Part shown: positions 53,066 to 62,025 of the stretch, in pieces
Numbering within the stretch: the first letter of the stretch is position 1
Layout: every line of letters begins with the position of its first letter
DNA from: Mycolicibacterium sp. S2-37
GTDB taxonomy: Bacteria; Actinomycetota; Actinomycetes; Mycobacteriales; Mycobacteriaceae
Assembly: GCF_017352375.1 (NCBI RefSeq)
Contig: NZ_JAFEVR010000004.1
Coordinates: 496,001 to 560,000 of the forward strand
Reading direction: 5' to 3'
Length of the DNA: 64,000 nt
Notes under the pieces: generated by a model
Seen by the model: only the letters and a program-made list of their open reading frames with translations
Database searches by the model: none
Told to the model about the DNA's origin: nothing
Made by a program: the position numbers and the translations under genes

Positions 53066-54281
53066 CGTCGACACATGTCGCACTCTGCTGTTCGTGCCCG
53101 GCGATCGGCCGGACCGCTTCGCCAAGGCCGTGGACAGCGGGGCCGATCTCGTCGTGATCGACCTCGAGGACGCGGTGGCACCAGCCGGGAAGGGCGCCGC
53201 CCGTCGCAACGTCAGCGCGTGGCTGGATGCCGGACACCATTGCGCGGTGCGGGTCAACGCCTTGGGCACCGTCGAGTGCGATGCCGACCTGCAGTCGCTG
53301 GCGGGTCGCGACTGCGCGGTGATGCTGCCGAAGGCCGAGGATGCGCGGGCCATCGGCGAGCGGCTCGGTGACCGCCGGGTGCTGGCCCTGATCGAGACCG
53401 CCTGCGGGGTCCTCGCCGCCGCCGCAGTCGCTGCGGCGGCCCCTGTTCGTCGACTGGCCTTCGGCAGCTTCGACCTTGCCGCCCAGCTAGGGGTCGCCCC
53501 GGAGGACCGGGACGCGCTGGCCGCGGCCCGCAACCACCTGGTTCTCGCGTCGGCGGCCGCGGGACTGGCCCCGCCCGTAGACGGCGTCACCGCCGATGTC
53601 GCCGACACCGCGGCGCTGACCGACGACGTCCGCTACGCCGCCCGACTTGGTTTCGGCGGCAAGCTCTGCATCCACCCGGCGCAGGTGGCGGCCGCGACGG
53701 AGGCGCTGGCGCCGAGTGCCGCCGAAGTGGACTGGGCCGAACGGGTGATCGCGAGCGCGAGCGGTGCGGTCAGCGTGGTCGACGGACGGATGGTCGACGA
53801 GCCGGTGTTCGACCGGGCGCGCCGAATCCTCGCGGTCCGGCCACAGCCGGGCTCGCTCGCCTACCCTGAACCGGTGACCGACCGTATCAACGTCTGTTCC
53901 GATTCGGAATACGAAGCCCTCGTGGGTTATTCCCGCGCAGTGCGCGTCGGATCTCACGTCGCCGTTGCCGGGACCACCGGTAGCGGCGCAGACGTCGCCG
54001 CACAGGCCCGGGATGCGTTACGACGCATCGACGTCGCACTCCAGGAGGTCGGTGCGTCCCTGTCCGACGTCGTGCGCACCCGCATCTACGTCACCGACAT
54101 CTCCCGGTGGCGGGAGGTGGGCGCGGTCCACGCCGAGGTCTTCGGCGACGTTCGTCCGGTCACCGCGATGGTTCAGGTCGCCGCGCTGATCTCCCCCGAG
54201 CTGACGGTCGAGATCGAGGCCGACGCCTACGTCGGCGACGGGTCCAGCGGAGTGAACGACCCGTCCGGCTCCGGCCGGTAG
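53058..54281 (+). CDS. CitE-like lyase fused in frame to a RidA-family domain
   Basis: 407 residues in one frame. Residues 1-270 are a CitE/HpcH-type domain (TLLFVPGDRPDRFAKAVDSGADLVVIDLEDAVAP, ALIETACGVLAA, LAFGSFDLAAQLG, KLCIHPAQV), as in malyl-CoA, citramalyl-CoA and beta-hydroxyacyl-CoA lyases. Residues 273-400 are a YjgF/YER057c/UK114 (RidA) domain. There is no stop or linker between them. The RidA part starts with GTG 53874, which follows TACCCT by 6 nt and could be a separate leaderless start. The Arg of canonical RidA imine deaminases (expected near PVTAMVQVAAL) is replaced by Thr. In M. tuberculosis only the free RidA-like Rv2704 lies here. Confidence 0.85.
   Translation: MIDVDTCRTLLFVPGDRPDRFAKAVDSGADLVVIDLEDAVAPAGKGAARRNVSAWLDAGHHCAVRVNALGTVECDADLQSLAGRDCAVMLPKAEDARAIGERLGDRRVLALIETACGVLAAAAVAAAAPVRRLAFGSFDLAAQLGVAPEDRDALAAARNHLVLASAAAGLAPPVDGVTADVADTAALTDDVRYAARLGFGGKLCIHPAQVAAATEALAPSAAEVDWAERVIASASGAVSVVDGRMVDEPVFDRARRILAVRPQPGSLAYPEPVTDRINVCSDSEYEALVGYSRAVRVGSHVAVAGTTGSGADVAAQARDALRRIDVALQEVGASLSDVVRTRIYVTDISRWREVGAVHAEVFGDVRPVTAMVQVAALISPELTVEIEADAYVGDGSSGVNDPSGSGR
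53862..53867 (+). promoter_or_regulatory. possible internal -10 for the RidA domain
   Basis: TACCCT fits TANNNT and lies 6 nt before the in-frame GTG at 53874, where the RidA domain begins. It could yield a leaderless mRNA for the C-terminal domain alone. It is inside a coding region, so chance is possible. Confidence 0.4.
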
Positions 54282-54607
54282 GGCGTGACCTCGATCACGG
54301 CCGCGGTGGGCAGCGGTCCGTACAGATGTGGGAAGCGCATCGACGCCGGATCGTCCGGGACTCCCGGCTCCCAGCGGACCGGATCGGACAGGCGCCGCGG
54401 ATCCACGTGCAACAAGAGCAGATCCGTACGCCCGCGGTAGAGCCGATTGGCCGGAAGGTGAACCTGCTCGGGCGTCGACAGGTGAACGAAGCCGACCTGG
54501 CTGAGCGATTCGGGGCGGTGTTCGCCGAGGGCTGAGCTGCGGGCCCACTCAGCGGCTCCGCAGACGTGTACAAACAAAGGTGATTTAACTGTCGAATCCG
54601 GGTACAT
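54227..54607 (-). CDS. DUF952 family protein (Rv2705c-like)
   Basis: 126 residues. Family stretches are the FVHLSTPEQVHLPANRLYRGRTDLLLLHVDPRRL core and RFPHLYGPLPTAAVIEV. The family is small and uncharacterised, sometimes linked to glutathione-S-transferase-like proteins by annotation only. ATG 54607; it converges with the CitE-RidA gene, overlapping its last 55 nt, which is the largest overlap in this window. Confidence 0.85.
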   Translation of the reverse strand: MYPDSTVKSPLFVHVCGAAEWARSSALGEHRPESLSQVGFVHLSTPEQVHLPANRLYRGRTDLLLLHVDPRRLSDPVRWEPGVPDDPASMRFPHLYGPLPTAAVIEVTPYRPEPDGSFTPLDPSPT

Positions 54608-54764
54608 AGCTCTAGCCTGACGGGCCAGCTACTCGGGATGACGTGAGACACGACACACCGGTGAACGCCCAGGGAACAAGGCCGGAACCGAATACGTCTG
54701 ACAGAGTGGAGATACGCGGCGAGGGCGAACCGCCCGGACCGTCGTACGAAGGAATGGAGGAGTC

Positions 54765-54953
54765 ATGACCGCAACTCTGACCAGTCCCGAATTGACCCGG
54801 GCTGATCGCTGCGATCGCTGCGGAGCCGCTGCGCGTGTGCGTGCGAAGCTGCCCTCCGGATTCGAGCTGCTGTTCTGCCAGCATCACGCGAACGAACACG
54901 AGGCCAAGCTGATCGAGTCGGCCGCTGTGCTCGAAGTCAGCTCGGTGGAGTAA
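54765..54953 (+). CDS. small DUF7455-type zinc-ribbon-like protein
   Basis: 62 residues. CDRCGAAARVRAKLPSGFELLFCQHHANEHEAKL shows a Cys/His cluster suited to one zinc ion. Conserved across actinobacteria; function unknown. ATG 54765 has GGAGGAG upstream. It stands alone in the gap between the DUF952 gene and the YihY gene. Confidence 0.82.
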   Translation: MTATLTSPELTRADRCDRCGAAARVRAKLPSGFELLFCQHHANEHEAKLIESAAVLEVSSVE

Positions 54954-55019
54954 CAACGCCACACCGGCGATCAGCCATTTCGCGCGTTACCGCCGAGCTT
55001 CGGTAATGCTGGTCTGGTA

Positions 55020-55994
55020 ATGACAGATCAGCCAGGGCGGGTAGCGCAATCGCGTCACCACATTTGGCCCATCATTCGGCGTACCTTGTCGAAGAGTTGG
55101 GACGACTCGATTTTCTCCGAGTCGGCTCAGGCCGCTTTCTGGTGCGCGTTGTCGCTACCGCCGCTGCTGCTGGGGATGCTGGGCAGTCTGGCCTATGTGG
55201 CACCGCTGTTCGGACCGGACGTCCTACCGACGATCGAGAATCAGCTGGTTCGCACCGCGAACAGCTTCTTCTCCTCGAACGTCGTCAACGAGATCATCGA
55301 GCCGACCGTGCGGGACATCATCCTGGGCGCGCGCGGCGAGGTGGTCTCGTTGGGTTTTGTGATCTCGTTGTGGGCCGGCTCATCGGCGATATCGGCGTTC
55401 GTCGATTCGATCGTCGAGGCGCACGACCAGACGCCGCTGCGCCATCCGGTCCGACAACGGTTCTACGCGCTCGGCCTGTACGTCGTCATGCTGGTTTTCG
55501 CGATCGTCACGGCTCCGCTGCTGGTCCTGGGTCCGCGCCAGTTCGCCAGGATCATCCCCGACGACTGGGACAACCTACTGCGGTTCGGCTATTGGCCGAC
55601 GCTGTTCGTGAGCCTGGCGATCGCCATCAACATCCTGTTCCGGGTGTCTTTGCCCAAGCCGCTGCCCTCACACCGGTTGGTACCCGGTTCGGTGCTGGCG
55701 ACGACGGTCTTCCTCGTCGCGACGCTCGGACTGCGCGTGTACCTCGAGTGGATCACCGGGACCGGCTACACCTATGGAGCGCTGGCGACGCCGATCGCCT
55801 TCCTGCTGTTCGCATTCTTCCTCGGCTTCGCGATCATGATCGGCGCCGAACTGAACGCCGCGATCGAAGAGGAATGGCCGGCCCCCCAGACGCACGCCCA
55901 TCGGGTGCGCGGCTGGCTCGGCGAGCGGACCGCCGAAGCGATGGCCAAACCGTCCGGCCCGGTGCGAACGCCGGACGGTCCCTCTACTTCTTGA
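55020..55994 (+). CDS. YihY/BrkB-family membrane protein (Rv2707-like)
   Basis: 324 residues with about six to seven membrane segments. The family core is SAQAAFWCALSLPPLLLGMLGSLAYV, then EVVSLGFVISLWAGSSAISAFVDSIVEAHDQTP and the C-terminal YGALATPIAFLLFAFFLGFAIMIGAELNAAIE. Formerly named ribonuclease BN, but the family is better described as a membrane transport/virulence protein without nuclease motifs. Its 3' end overlaps the DUF3039 gene by 11 nt. Confidence 0.87.
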   Translation: MTDQPGRVAQSRHHIWPIIRRTLSKSWDDSIFSESAQAAFWCALSLPPLLLGMLGSLAYVAPLFGPDVLPTIENQLVRTANSFFSSNVVNEIIEPTVRDIILGARGEVVSLGFVISLWAGSSAISAFVDSIVEAHDQTPLRHPVRQRFYALGLYVVMLVFAIVTAPLLVLGPRQFARIIPDDWDNLLRFGYWPTLFVSLAIAINILFRVSLPKPLPSHRLVPGSVLATTVFLVATLGLRVYLEWITGTGYTYGALATPIAFLLFAFFLGFAIMIGAELNAAIEEEWPAPQTHAHRVRGWLGERTAEAMAKPSGPVRTPDGPSTS

Positions 55995-56220
55995 GCGACT
56001 CGTAGATCCGCTTGCAGTCGGGGCACACCGGCGAACCCGGCTTGGCCGACTTCGTCACGGGGAACACCTCGCCGCACAGCGCGACGACGTGCGTACCCAT
56101 GACCGCGCTCTCGGCGATCTTGTCCTTCTTGACGTAATGAAAGAACTTGGGGCGGTCGCTGTCGGACCCGTCGTCGAGACGTTCGTCGGTGTCCGGGCGC
56201 TCGATCGTCTGCGTCTCCAT
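55984..56220 (-). CDS. DUF3039 family protein (Rv2708c-like)
   Basis: 78 residues. The core is FFHYVKKDKIAESAVMGTHVVALCGEVFPV...CPDCKRIYESLK, with three Cys near the C-terminus (one single, then CPDC), likely a metal site. Actinobacterial, function unknown. ATG 56220 was chosen by family length; an in-frame start at 56268 is upstream. Confidence 0.85.
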   Translation of the reverse strand: METQTIERPDTDERLDDGSDSDRPKFFHYVKKDKIAESAVMGTHVVALCGEVFPVTKSAKPGSPVCPDCKRIYESLKK

Positions 56221-56297
56221 GAGCCCATTGTGCCGCGGCAACCAATCGGTAAGAAATGTCACCGGCACAGGTGCTGGTGGTGTGGAACAGTGGAGTC

Positions 56298-56699
56298 ATG
56301 AAACACGGCCACGAGCTGGGTTTCGACGACGAGGGTCGGCCCGTTCTGATCACCCGCGCCGCACCCGCCCACGAAGAGCAGCACCGTCAACGCGTCCGCA
56401 AGTACCTGACGCTCATGTCCTTCCGCATCCCGGCACTGATCCTGGCCGCGGTGGCCTACAGCGTCTGGGAGAACGGGCTGCTCTCGCTGGCCATCGTGGC
56501 GGTATCCATTCCGCTGCCCTGGATGGCCGTCCTGATCGCCAACGACCGGCCGCCCCGCCGCGCCGAGGAGCCCCGCCGCTTCGAGAATCGTCAACGCATA
56601 CCGCTGTTCCCGACCGCCGAACGGCCGGCGCTCGGTTACCGCCGCGAGCAGGTCCCGCAACCCGGTGAGGCCGAGCGCGAATACGACGGTCCGCGCTGA
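56298..56699 (+). CDS. DUF3099 membrane protein (Rv2709-like)
   Basis: 133 residues with two membrane segments (YLTLMSFRIPALILAAVAY and GLLSLAIVAVSIPLPWMAVLIAN). A basic tail follows. Actinobacterial, function unknown, often beside sigB. ATG 56298 has GGAG in the bases just upstream. Confidence 0.83.
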   Translation: MKHGHELGFDDEGRPVLITRAAPAHEEQHRQRVRKYLTLMSFRIPALILAAVAYSVWENGLLSLAIVAVSIPLPWMAVLIANDRPPRRAEEPRRFENRQRIPLFPTAERPALGYRREQVPQPGEAEREYDGPR

Positions 56700-56778
56700 C
56701 CGGCTGACCACATCTCAGGACATTCTCAGGTCGTCGCCGAAAAAGCCCTGATCAATACGTGTGAAGCGGGTGATGGCC

Positions 56779-56807
56779 GGGAACTACTGACGGCACTTGG
56801 ACGTTGA
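56779..56807 (+). promoter_or_regulatory. ECF-type (SigE/SigH) promoter of sigB
   Basis: GGGAACT (56779-56785) and CGTTGA (56802-56807) are 16 bp apart, matching the SigE/SigH-type consensus GGAAC-N16-CGTT. In M. tuberculosis sigB is transcribed from such a promoter. The leader would be about 30 nt, with GGAGG before the ATG. Confidence 0.8.
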
Positions 56808-56842
56808 AGCTCATGACAGTTCGAGCCAGTCAGGAGGCCGTC

Positions 56843-57802
56843 ATGGCAAATGCCACCACAAGCCGCATCGACAGCGATCTGGACGCGCAGAGTCCCGCCG
56901 CTGATCTGGTACGCGTGTATCTGAACGGCATCGGCAAGACCGCCCTGCTGAACGCTGCGGACGAGGTGGAACTCGCGAAGCGCATCGAGGCCGGGCTGTA
57001 TGCCCAGCATCTGCTCAACACCAAGAAGCGGCTCGGTGACAACCGCAAGCGCGAGTTGGCGGCAGTGGTGCGCGACGGTGAGGCGGCCCGCCGCCACCTC
57101 CTGGAGGCGAACCTGCGCCTGGTGGTGTCGCTGGCCAAGCGCTACACCGGACGCGGGATGCCACTGCTCGACCTGATCCAGGAGGGCAACCTCGGGCTGA
57201 TCCGCGCCATGGAGAAGTTCGACTACACCAAGGGCTTCAAGTTCTCGACCTACGCCACGTGGTGGATCCGTCAGGCCATCACCCGCGGTATGGCCGACCA
57301 GAGCCGCACCATCCGGCTGCCGGTCCATCTGGTCGAACAGGTCAACAAGCTGGCCCGCATCAAGCGTGAGATGCACCAGAACCTCGGCCGGGAGGCCACC
57401 GACGAGGAACTGGCCGCCGAGTCGGGCATTCCCGTCGAGAAGATCACCGACCTGCTCGAGCACAGCCGCGACCCGGTGAGCCTGGACATGCCGGTGGGCA
57501 GCGACGAGGAGGCGCCGCTCGGTGACTTCATCGAGGACGCCGAGGCGATGTCGGCAGAGAACGCCGTCATCTCCGAACTGCTCCACACCGACATCCGGCA
57601 CGTGCTCGCCACCCTCGACGAGCGCGAGCAGCAGGTGATCCGCCTGCGGTTCGGCCTCGACGACGGCCAGCCGCGCACCCTCGACCAGATCGGCAAGCTG
57701 TTCGGACTCTCCCGCGAGCGGGTCCGTCAGATCGAGCGTGAGGTGATGGCCAAGCTGCGCAACGGCGAGCGCGCCGACCGGCTACGCTCCTACGCCAGCT
57801 AG
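56843..57802 (+). CDS. sigB: stress-response principal-like sigma factor SigB
   Basis: 319 residues. Regions 2-4 closely match SigA ([81 protein letters not shown]), but the long N-terminal extension is absent. SigB supports stress survival and stationary phase. ATG 56843 has AGGAGG seven bases upstream. Transcribed from an ECF promoter. Corresponds to Rv2710. Confidence 0.95.
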   Translation: MANATTSRIDSDLDAQSPAADLVRVYLNGIGKTALLNAADEVELAKRIEAGLYAQHLLNTKKRLGDNRKRELAAVVRDGEAARRHLLEANLRLVVSLAKRYTGRGMPLLDLIQEGNLGLIRAMEKFDYTKGFKFSTYATWWIRQAITRGMADQSRTIRLPVHLVEQVNKLARIKREMHQNLGREATDEELAAESGIPVEKITDLLEHSRDPVSLDMPVGSDEEAPLGDFIEDAEAMSAENAVISELLHTDIRHVLATLDEREQQVIRLRFGLDDGQPRTLDQIGKLFGLSRERVRQIEREVMAKLRNGERADRLRSYAS

Positions 57803-57808
57803 TCCACT

Positions 57809-57850
57809 GACGACGAGGGTCCGCCGGTCACCCGGCGGGCCCTTGTCGTC
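57809..57850 (+). terminator. hairpin terminator after sigB
   Basis: A 19-bp stem with two G-U wobbles and the 4-nt loop TCAC starts 6 nt after the sigB stop. There is no U-tract, as usual for mycobacterial terminators. It separates sigB from ideR. Confidence 0.7.
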
Positions 57851-57958
57851 GGGCGACCCGCACATCGACGACGTGTGTGTCGTCAGACGAGAGACCGCAG
57901 AACAGGCGGCCCAACGAGTAGACTCGTGCCCGGGCAACAGGCTCTTGAGAGGCGCCGA

Positions 57959-58651
57959 ATGAACGATCTGATCGATACCACCGAGATGTACCTGCGGACG
58001 ATTTACGACCTCGAGGAAGAGGGCGTCATCCCGCTGCGTGCACGCATCGCCGAGCGCCTCGATCAGAGCGGTCCGACGGTGAGCCAGACGGTGTCGCGAA
58101 TGGAACGCGACGGGCTGCTGCATGTCGCGGGTGACCGGCACCTCGAACTCACCGACAAGGGCCGCGCCCTGGCCGTGGCCGTCATGCGTAAGCACCGGTT
58201 GGCCGAGCGTCTGCTCGTCGACGTCATCGGACTGCCCTGGGAAGAGGTGCACGCCGAGGCCTGTCGCTGGGAACACGTGATGAGCGAGGACGTGGAGCGC
58301 CGTCTGGTACAGGTGCTCGACAATCCCACCACCTCCCCCTTCGGCAATCCGATCCCCGGCCTGACCGAACTCGGTCTCGACGCCGCGGCGCGCGAGGAGG
58401 CGGTCAACCTCGTCCGGCTCACCGAACTGCCTGCCGGGATGCCGGTGGCGGTGGTGGTGCGCCAACTGACCGAACACGTCCAGGGCGACGCCGAGCTGAT
58501 CGCGCGCCTCAAGGATGCCGGCGTGGTGCCCAACGCCCGCGTCACCGTGGAGACCACCGACCACGGCGGCGTGCACATCATCATCCCCGGCCACGAGCAG
58601 GTGGAACTCCCCCACCACATGGCCCACGCCGTCAAGGTCGAGAAGGTCTGA
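57959..58651 (+). CDS. ideR: iron-dependent repressor IdeR
   Basis: 230 residues, the exact length of mycobacterial IdeR. A DtxR-type winged helix (ARIAERLDQSGPTVSQTVSRMERDGLL), dimerisation domain and SH3-like C-terminal domain. The metal residues are intact: Met10, Cys102, Glu105, His106 and the second site His79, Glu83, His98, Glu172, Gln175. With Fe(II) it represses siderophore genes and activates ferritin genes. TAGACT at 57919-57924 may be its -10. Corresponds to Rv2711. Confidence 0.96.
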   Translation: MNDLIDTTEMYLRTIYDLEEEGVIPLRARIAERLDQSGPTVSQTVSRMERDGLLHVAGDRHLELTDKGRALAVAVMRKHRLAERLLVDVIGLPWEEVHAEACRWEHVMSEDVERRLVQVLDNPTTSPFGNPIPGLTELGLDAAAREEAVNLVRLTELPAGMPVAVVVRQLTEHVQGDAELIARLKDAGVVPNARVTVETTDHGGVHIIIPGHEQVELPHHMAHAVKVEKV

Positions 58652-58660
58652 CGCGCCGAC

Positions 58661-59686
58661 TCATCCGGCGCGGCGACGAAAGCGCCGCCGCGGCGGCAGC
58701 GTCACTCCCAGCTGATCGGCAAGGCGGTAACCGGTGACGGCGAGCTCTCGAATGCTCTCCGGCCGCATGCCCGACTGCAACGCCTGATCGAGCATCCCCG
58801 CCATGCGGTGGTCTCGATCGCCGTCCAGCGCCGACTCGAGCGCCACCCCGGCCAGCGGACCGTCCCCACGCGCGTAGGCGGAGAACGCGAGCAGCACCCG
58901 CGCCTCGGTGCGCCACGGCATCGGCAGGATGCGCGCCAGCATCGCCCACAACGCCTCGGCCGCACCGGCGTCGACACCCACCGCCAGCGCGAAGAGCGTG
59001 TCGCGGACCCGCACCTCACCCAGCGACGTGCCCACCGCGGCGGCCTCGGCGTCGGTGAGCCGGTGCCCGCGGGCCATGCGCCCCGCCACCGCAACCACGT
59101 CGTCGACGGCCGCCCGGACCTCGGCGTCCGAGCCCGGCCCGGTCCAGTCCGTCATCAGCGGCGCCAGCGCGGCGGTCCGCACGGGATCGACGGCGATCAC
59201 CGCCTCGAGGTCGGAGCGCCGCCCGTAGAGCCGGCGGCCGTCGAGCACCGCAGCCATCGCCAGAGGTGACGCCGACGGATCATCGACGGGCCCGCTGCGC
59301 CCACAGCCGTCGGCGCACTGCCAGCGCCCGCCCTCGGCCACCCGGTCCACCACATGTGCATCGAGCAGCTCGATGCCGGTGGCCGCCAGCGCCTCGGCCA
59401 GGTCGTCGGTGAGCTCACCGTGATCCGCGCCGGTGGCATCGACCACCACCGCGATGGCGGCGTCGGGCTGCGCGGCGTCAGCCACCTCGGCCAGATGCGC
59501 AACGGCGCGGGCCATCTGCGCCGGATCGTCGGACAGGTTGATGCGCAGGACGCACCCCAGCTCGCCACCGTCCACGGTGAGCAGAACCAGGGACTGCTCC
59601 GGTGCGAAGCCCAGCACCGCGGGCAGGGCGGCGATCAGGCTGCCGGGGTCATCGAGGGACAGATCGGAGAATCGCGATGTCGTCAT
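58661..59686 (-). CDS. DUF4192 family protein (Rv2712c-like)
   Basis: 341 residues. Conserved DUF4192 features include LDDPGSLIAALPAVLGFAPEQSLVLLTV at the start and the helical TSLGEVRVRDTLFALAVG region. No catalytic motif. Function unknown; common in mycobacteria. It converges with ideR (9-bp gap). Confidence 0.87.
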   Translation of the reverse strand: MTTSRFSDLSLDDPGSLIAALPAVLGFAPEQSLVLLTVDGGELGCVLRINLSDDPAQMARAVAHLAEVADAAQPDAAIAVVVDATGADHGELTDDLAEALAATGIELLDAHVVDRVAEGGRWQCADGCGRSGPVDDPSASPLAMAAVLDGRRLYGRRSDLEAVIAVDPVRTAALAPLMTDWTGPGSDAEVRAAVDDVVAVAGRMARGHRLTDAEAAAVGTSLGEVRVRDTLFALAVGVDAGAAEALWAMLARILPMPWRTEARVLLAFSAYARGDGPLAGVALESALDGDRDHRMAGMLDQALQSGMRPESIRELAVTGYRLADQLGVTLPPRRRFRRRAG

Positions 59687-59779
59687 GACCTGACACTGAC
59701 CGCGATGACCGTCACCACGACCGCCGCGGAACCGTGCGGACGGGGTCCTGGGGATGAATTCGTCGCTGGGGATCGAGCG

Positions 59780-60481
59780 TCAGCCGAGCCCGCGGCGCAC
59801 CGCGAGCACGGCGTCCGCGAACAGCGTGTCAAGCGCGGCGGTGTCCACAGCGACGGCCGGGTCGTCGTCCGTCCACGCCGCCGTCACCCGGACATCGTCG
59901 ATCTGCGCGACCAGCGTGAGCGTTCGCACCTCGGGGATGTCCGATCGGCGGATCGTCGTCTCGGCAGCGAGGCTGTCCTGGGCGTCGACGGGTCGCGGCG
60001 GCAGCAGCGTGGTCTGTACCTCGGTGACGATCTCGCCGGCCGTCGCGGTGAAGGAACCGCAGCGCGCGATCTGGTCACGACGGCGGCCCAGTTCCTCCGC
60101 GGTGCGAGTGAGCGCGACGGTGAGCGCGGCACCGGTGCCCGGATCGACGCCCCGGACGGCGACCGCCTCGTCAGGACCCGCACCGGGTGGCGGCGGCGCG
60201 CAGTCGGCCGGTTCGACCGTCGCGCCGGCGGGGACCGCGTCGATGTCACGGATGGCCTCGGATGTGCGCTGGGCGTCCAGCGTCGCCGCCTCGTAGGCAG
60301 GCGGGAAACCCGTCGGTGCGACGAGCAGTTCGGCCAGGGGCGGCGGTGGCGCAGCCACCTCCGAACCGGTGCGCGCCGCGCCGTCGACGGTGTCCACGCA
60401 ACCACACAGCACGGCGCAGGCAACCGCCACCGCCCCCAGGCCACTGCCACGCCGTAGCCGCACATCGCCGATCCCGGCCAT
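59780..60481 (-). CDS. lipoprotein, DUF5642-like sensor-domain type
   Basis: 233 residues. The signal peptide ends in a lipobox, VLCGC, at about Cys28. The mature part begins with a linker rich in Ala/Pro (VAAPPPPLAELL), has two more Cys (ADCAPPPP, ARCGSF) and an alpha/beta C-terminal domain. This layout is typical of mycobacterial sensor-domain lipoproteins; family naming is tentative. Confidence 0.75.
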   Translation of the reverse strand: MAGIGDVRLRRGSGLGAVAVACAVLCGCVDTVDGAARTGSEVAAPPPPLAELLVAPTGFPPAYEAATLDAQRTSEAIRDIDAVPAGATVEPADCAPPPPGAGPDEAVAVRGVDPGTGAALTVALTRTAEELGRRRDQIARCGSFTATAGEIVTEVQTTLLPPRPVDAQDSLAAETTIRRSDIPEVRTLTLVAQIDDVRVTAAWTDDDPAVAVDTAALDTLFADAVLAVRRGLG

Positions 60482-60618
60482 CGCTGGTCATCGTCGCACC
60501 GGACGCCCCGCGCCCGGGACAGGCGCGGCCCGCACCGACGGGAATGTTCATCCGAAGTTGACGTCGGTCGGCATGCGGGGAGCCGGTGAGCGGCGTACAC
60601 CTGAGTGCCATGGGATCC

Positions 60619-62025
60619 ATGCAGGAATTCGACCTGGTCGTCATCGGCTCCGGCCCCGGCGGTCAGAAGGCCGCCATCGCCGCGGCGAAACTGGGGAAGA
60701 CGGTGGCCGTGATCGAGCGCGGTCTCATGCTGGGCGGCGTCTGCGTCAACACCGGAACGATCCCGTCGAAGACCCTGCGGGAGGCCGTGGTCTACCTGAC
60801 CGGAATGAGCCAGCGCGAGCTCTACGGGGCCAGCTACCGCGTCAAGGAGAAGATCACCCCGGCCGACCTGATGGCGCGCACCCAGCACGTGATCGGCAAG
60901 GAGATCGACGTGGTGCGCTCCCAGCTGATGCGCAACCGCATCGAGCTCTACGTCGGGCACGCCCGCTTCGTCGACGAACACACGGTCCTGGTCGAGGACC
61001 CGTCGCGGGCTGAACGCATCACCGTCTCCGGGCGGAAGATCGTCATCGCCACCGGCACCAAGCCGGCGCGTCCCGCAGGCGTCGAATTCGACGAGCACCG
61101 CGTCCTGGACTCCGACGGCATCCTGGACCTGAAGTTCATCCCGTCGTCGATGGTCGTCGTGGGTGCGGGGGTCATCGGTATCGAATATGCGTCGATGTTC
61201 GCCGCGCTGGGCACCAAGGTCACCGTCGTCGAGAAGCGGGCGAACATGCTCGAGTTCTGCGATCCCGAGATCATCGAGGCGCTGAAATTCCATCTGCGCG
61301 ATCTGGCCGTCACGTTCCGCTTCGGCGAGGAGGTCACCGCCGTCGACGTCGGCTCTGCCGGCACCGTCACGACGCTTGCCAGCGGGAAACAGATCCCCGC
61401 CGAGACCGTCATGTACTCCGCAGGCCGGCAGGGCCAGACCGAACATCTCGACCTGGAGAACGCCGGTCTGGAGGCCGACAACCGCGGCCGGATCTTCGTC
61501 GACGAGAACTACCGCACCAAGGTCGACCACATCTACGCCGTCGGCGACGTCATCGGCTTCCCCGCCCTGGCCGCCACCTCGATGGATCAGGGCCGGCTGG
61601 CCGCCTGCCACGCGTTCGACGAGCCCACCCGCGCGATGACCGAGCTGCAGCCCATCGGCATCTACTCCATCCCCGAGGTCTCCTACGTCGGCGCCACGGA
61701 AATCGATCTGACCAAGGACTCGATCCCCTACGAGGTCGGTGTCTCGCGGTATCGGGAGCTCGCCCGCGGCCAGATCGCCGGCGATTCCTACGGCATGCTC
61801 AAGCTGCTGGTGTCCACCGAAGATCTGCGCCTGCTCGGTGTGCACATCTTCGGCACCAACGCCACCGAGATGGTGCACATCGGCCAGGCCGTGATGGGGT
61901 GCGGCGGCACCGTCGAGTACCTGGTCGACGCGGTGTTCAACTACCCGACCTTCTCGGAGGCCTACAAGGTCGCCGCCCTCGATGTGATGAACAAGCTGCG
62001 GGCACTCAGCCGGTTTCGGAGCTGA
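60619..62025 (+). CDS. sthA: soluble pyridine nucleotide transhydrogenase
   Basis: 468 residues. FAD motif [24 protein letters not shown] motif [20 protein letters not shown] and second FAD motif [14 protein letters not shown]. The active-site stretch [14 protein letters not shown] has a single Cys in place of the redox disulfide of the related dehydrogenases, as expected for SthA. It interconverts NADH and NADPH. ATG 60619 starts the conserved [12 protein letters not shown]; ATGs at 60610 and 60586 are in frame. Corresponds to Rv2713. Confidence 0.93.
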   Translation: MQEFDLVVIGSGPGGQKAAIAAAKLGKTVAVIERGLMLGGVCVNTGTIPSKTLREAVVYLTGMSQRELYGASYRVKEKITPADLMARTQHVIGKEIDVVRSQLMRNRIELYVGHARFVDEHTVLVEDPSRAERITVSGRKIVIATGTKPARPAGVEFDEHRVLDSDGILDLKFIPSSMVVVGAGVIGIEYASMFAALGTKVTVVEKRANMLEFCDPEIIEALKFHLRDLAVTFRFGEEVTAVDVGSAGTVTTLASGKQIPAETVMYSAGRQGQTEHLDLENAGLEADNRGRIFVDENYRTKVDHIYAVGDVIGFPALAATSMDQGRLAACHAFDEPTRAMTELQPIGIYSIPEVSYVGATEIDLTKDSIPYEVGVSRYRELARGQIAGDSYGMLKLLVSTEDLRLLGVHIFGTNATEMVHIGQAVMGCGGTVEYLVDAVFNYPTFSEAYKVAALDVMNKLRALSRFRS

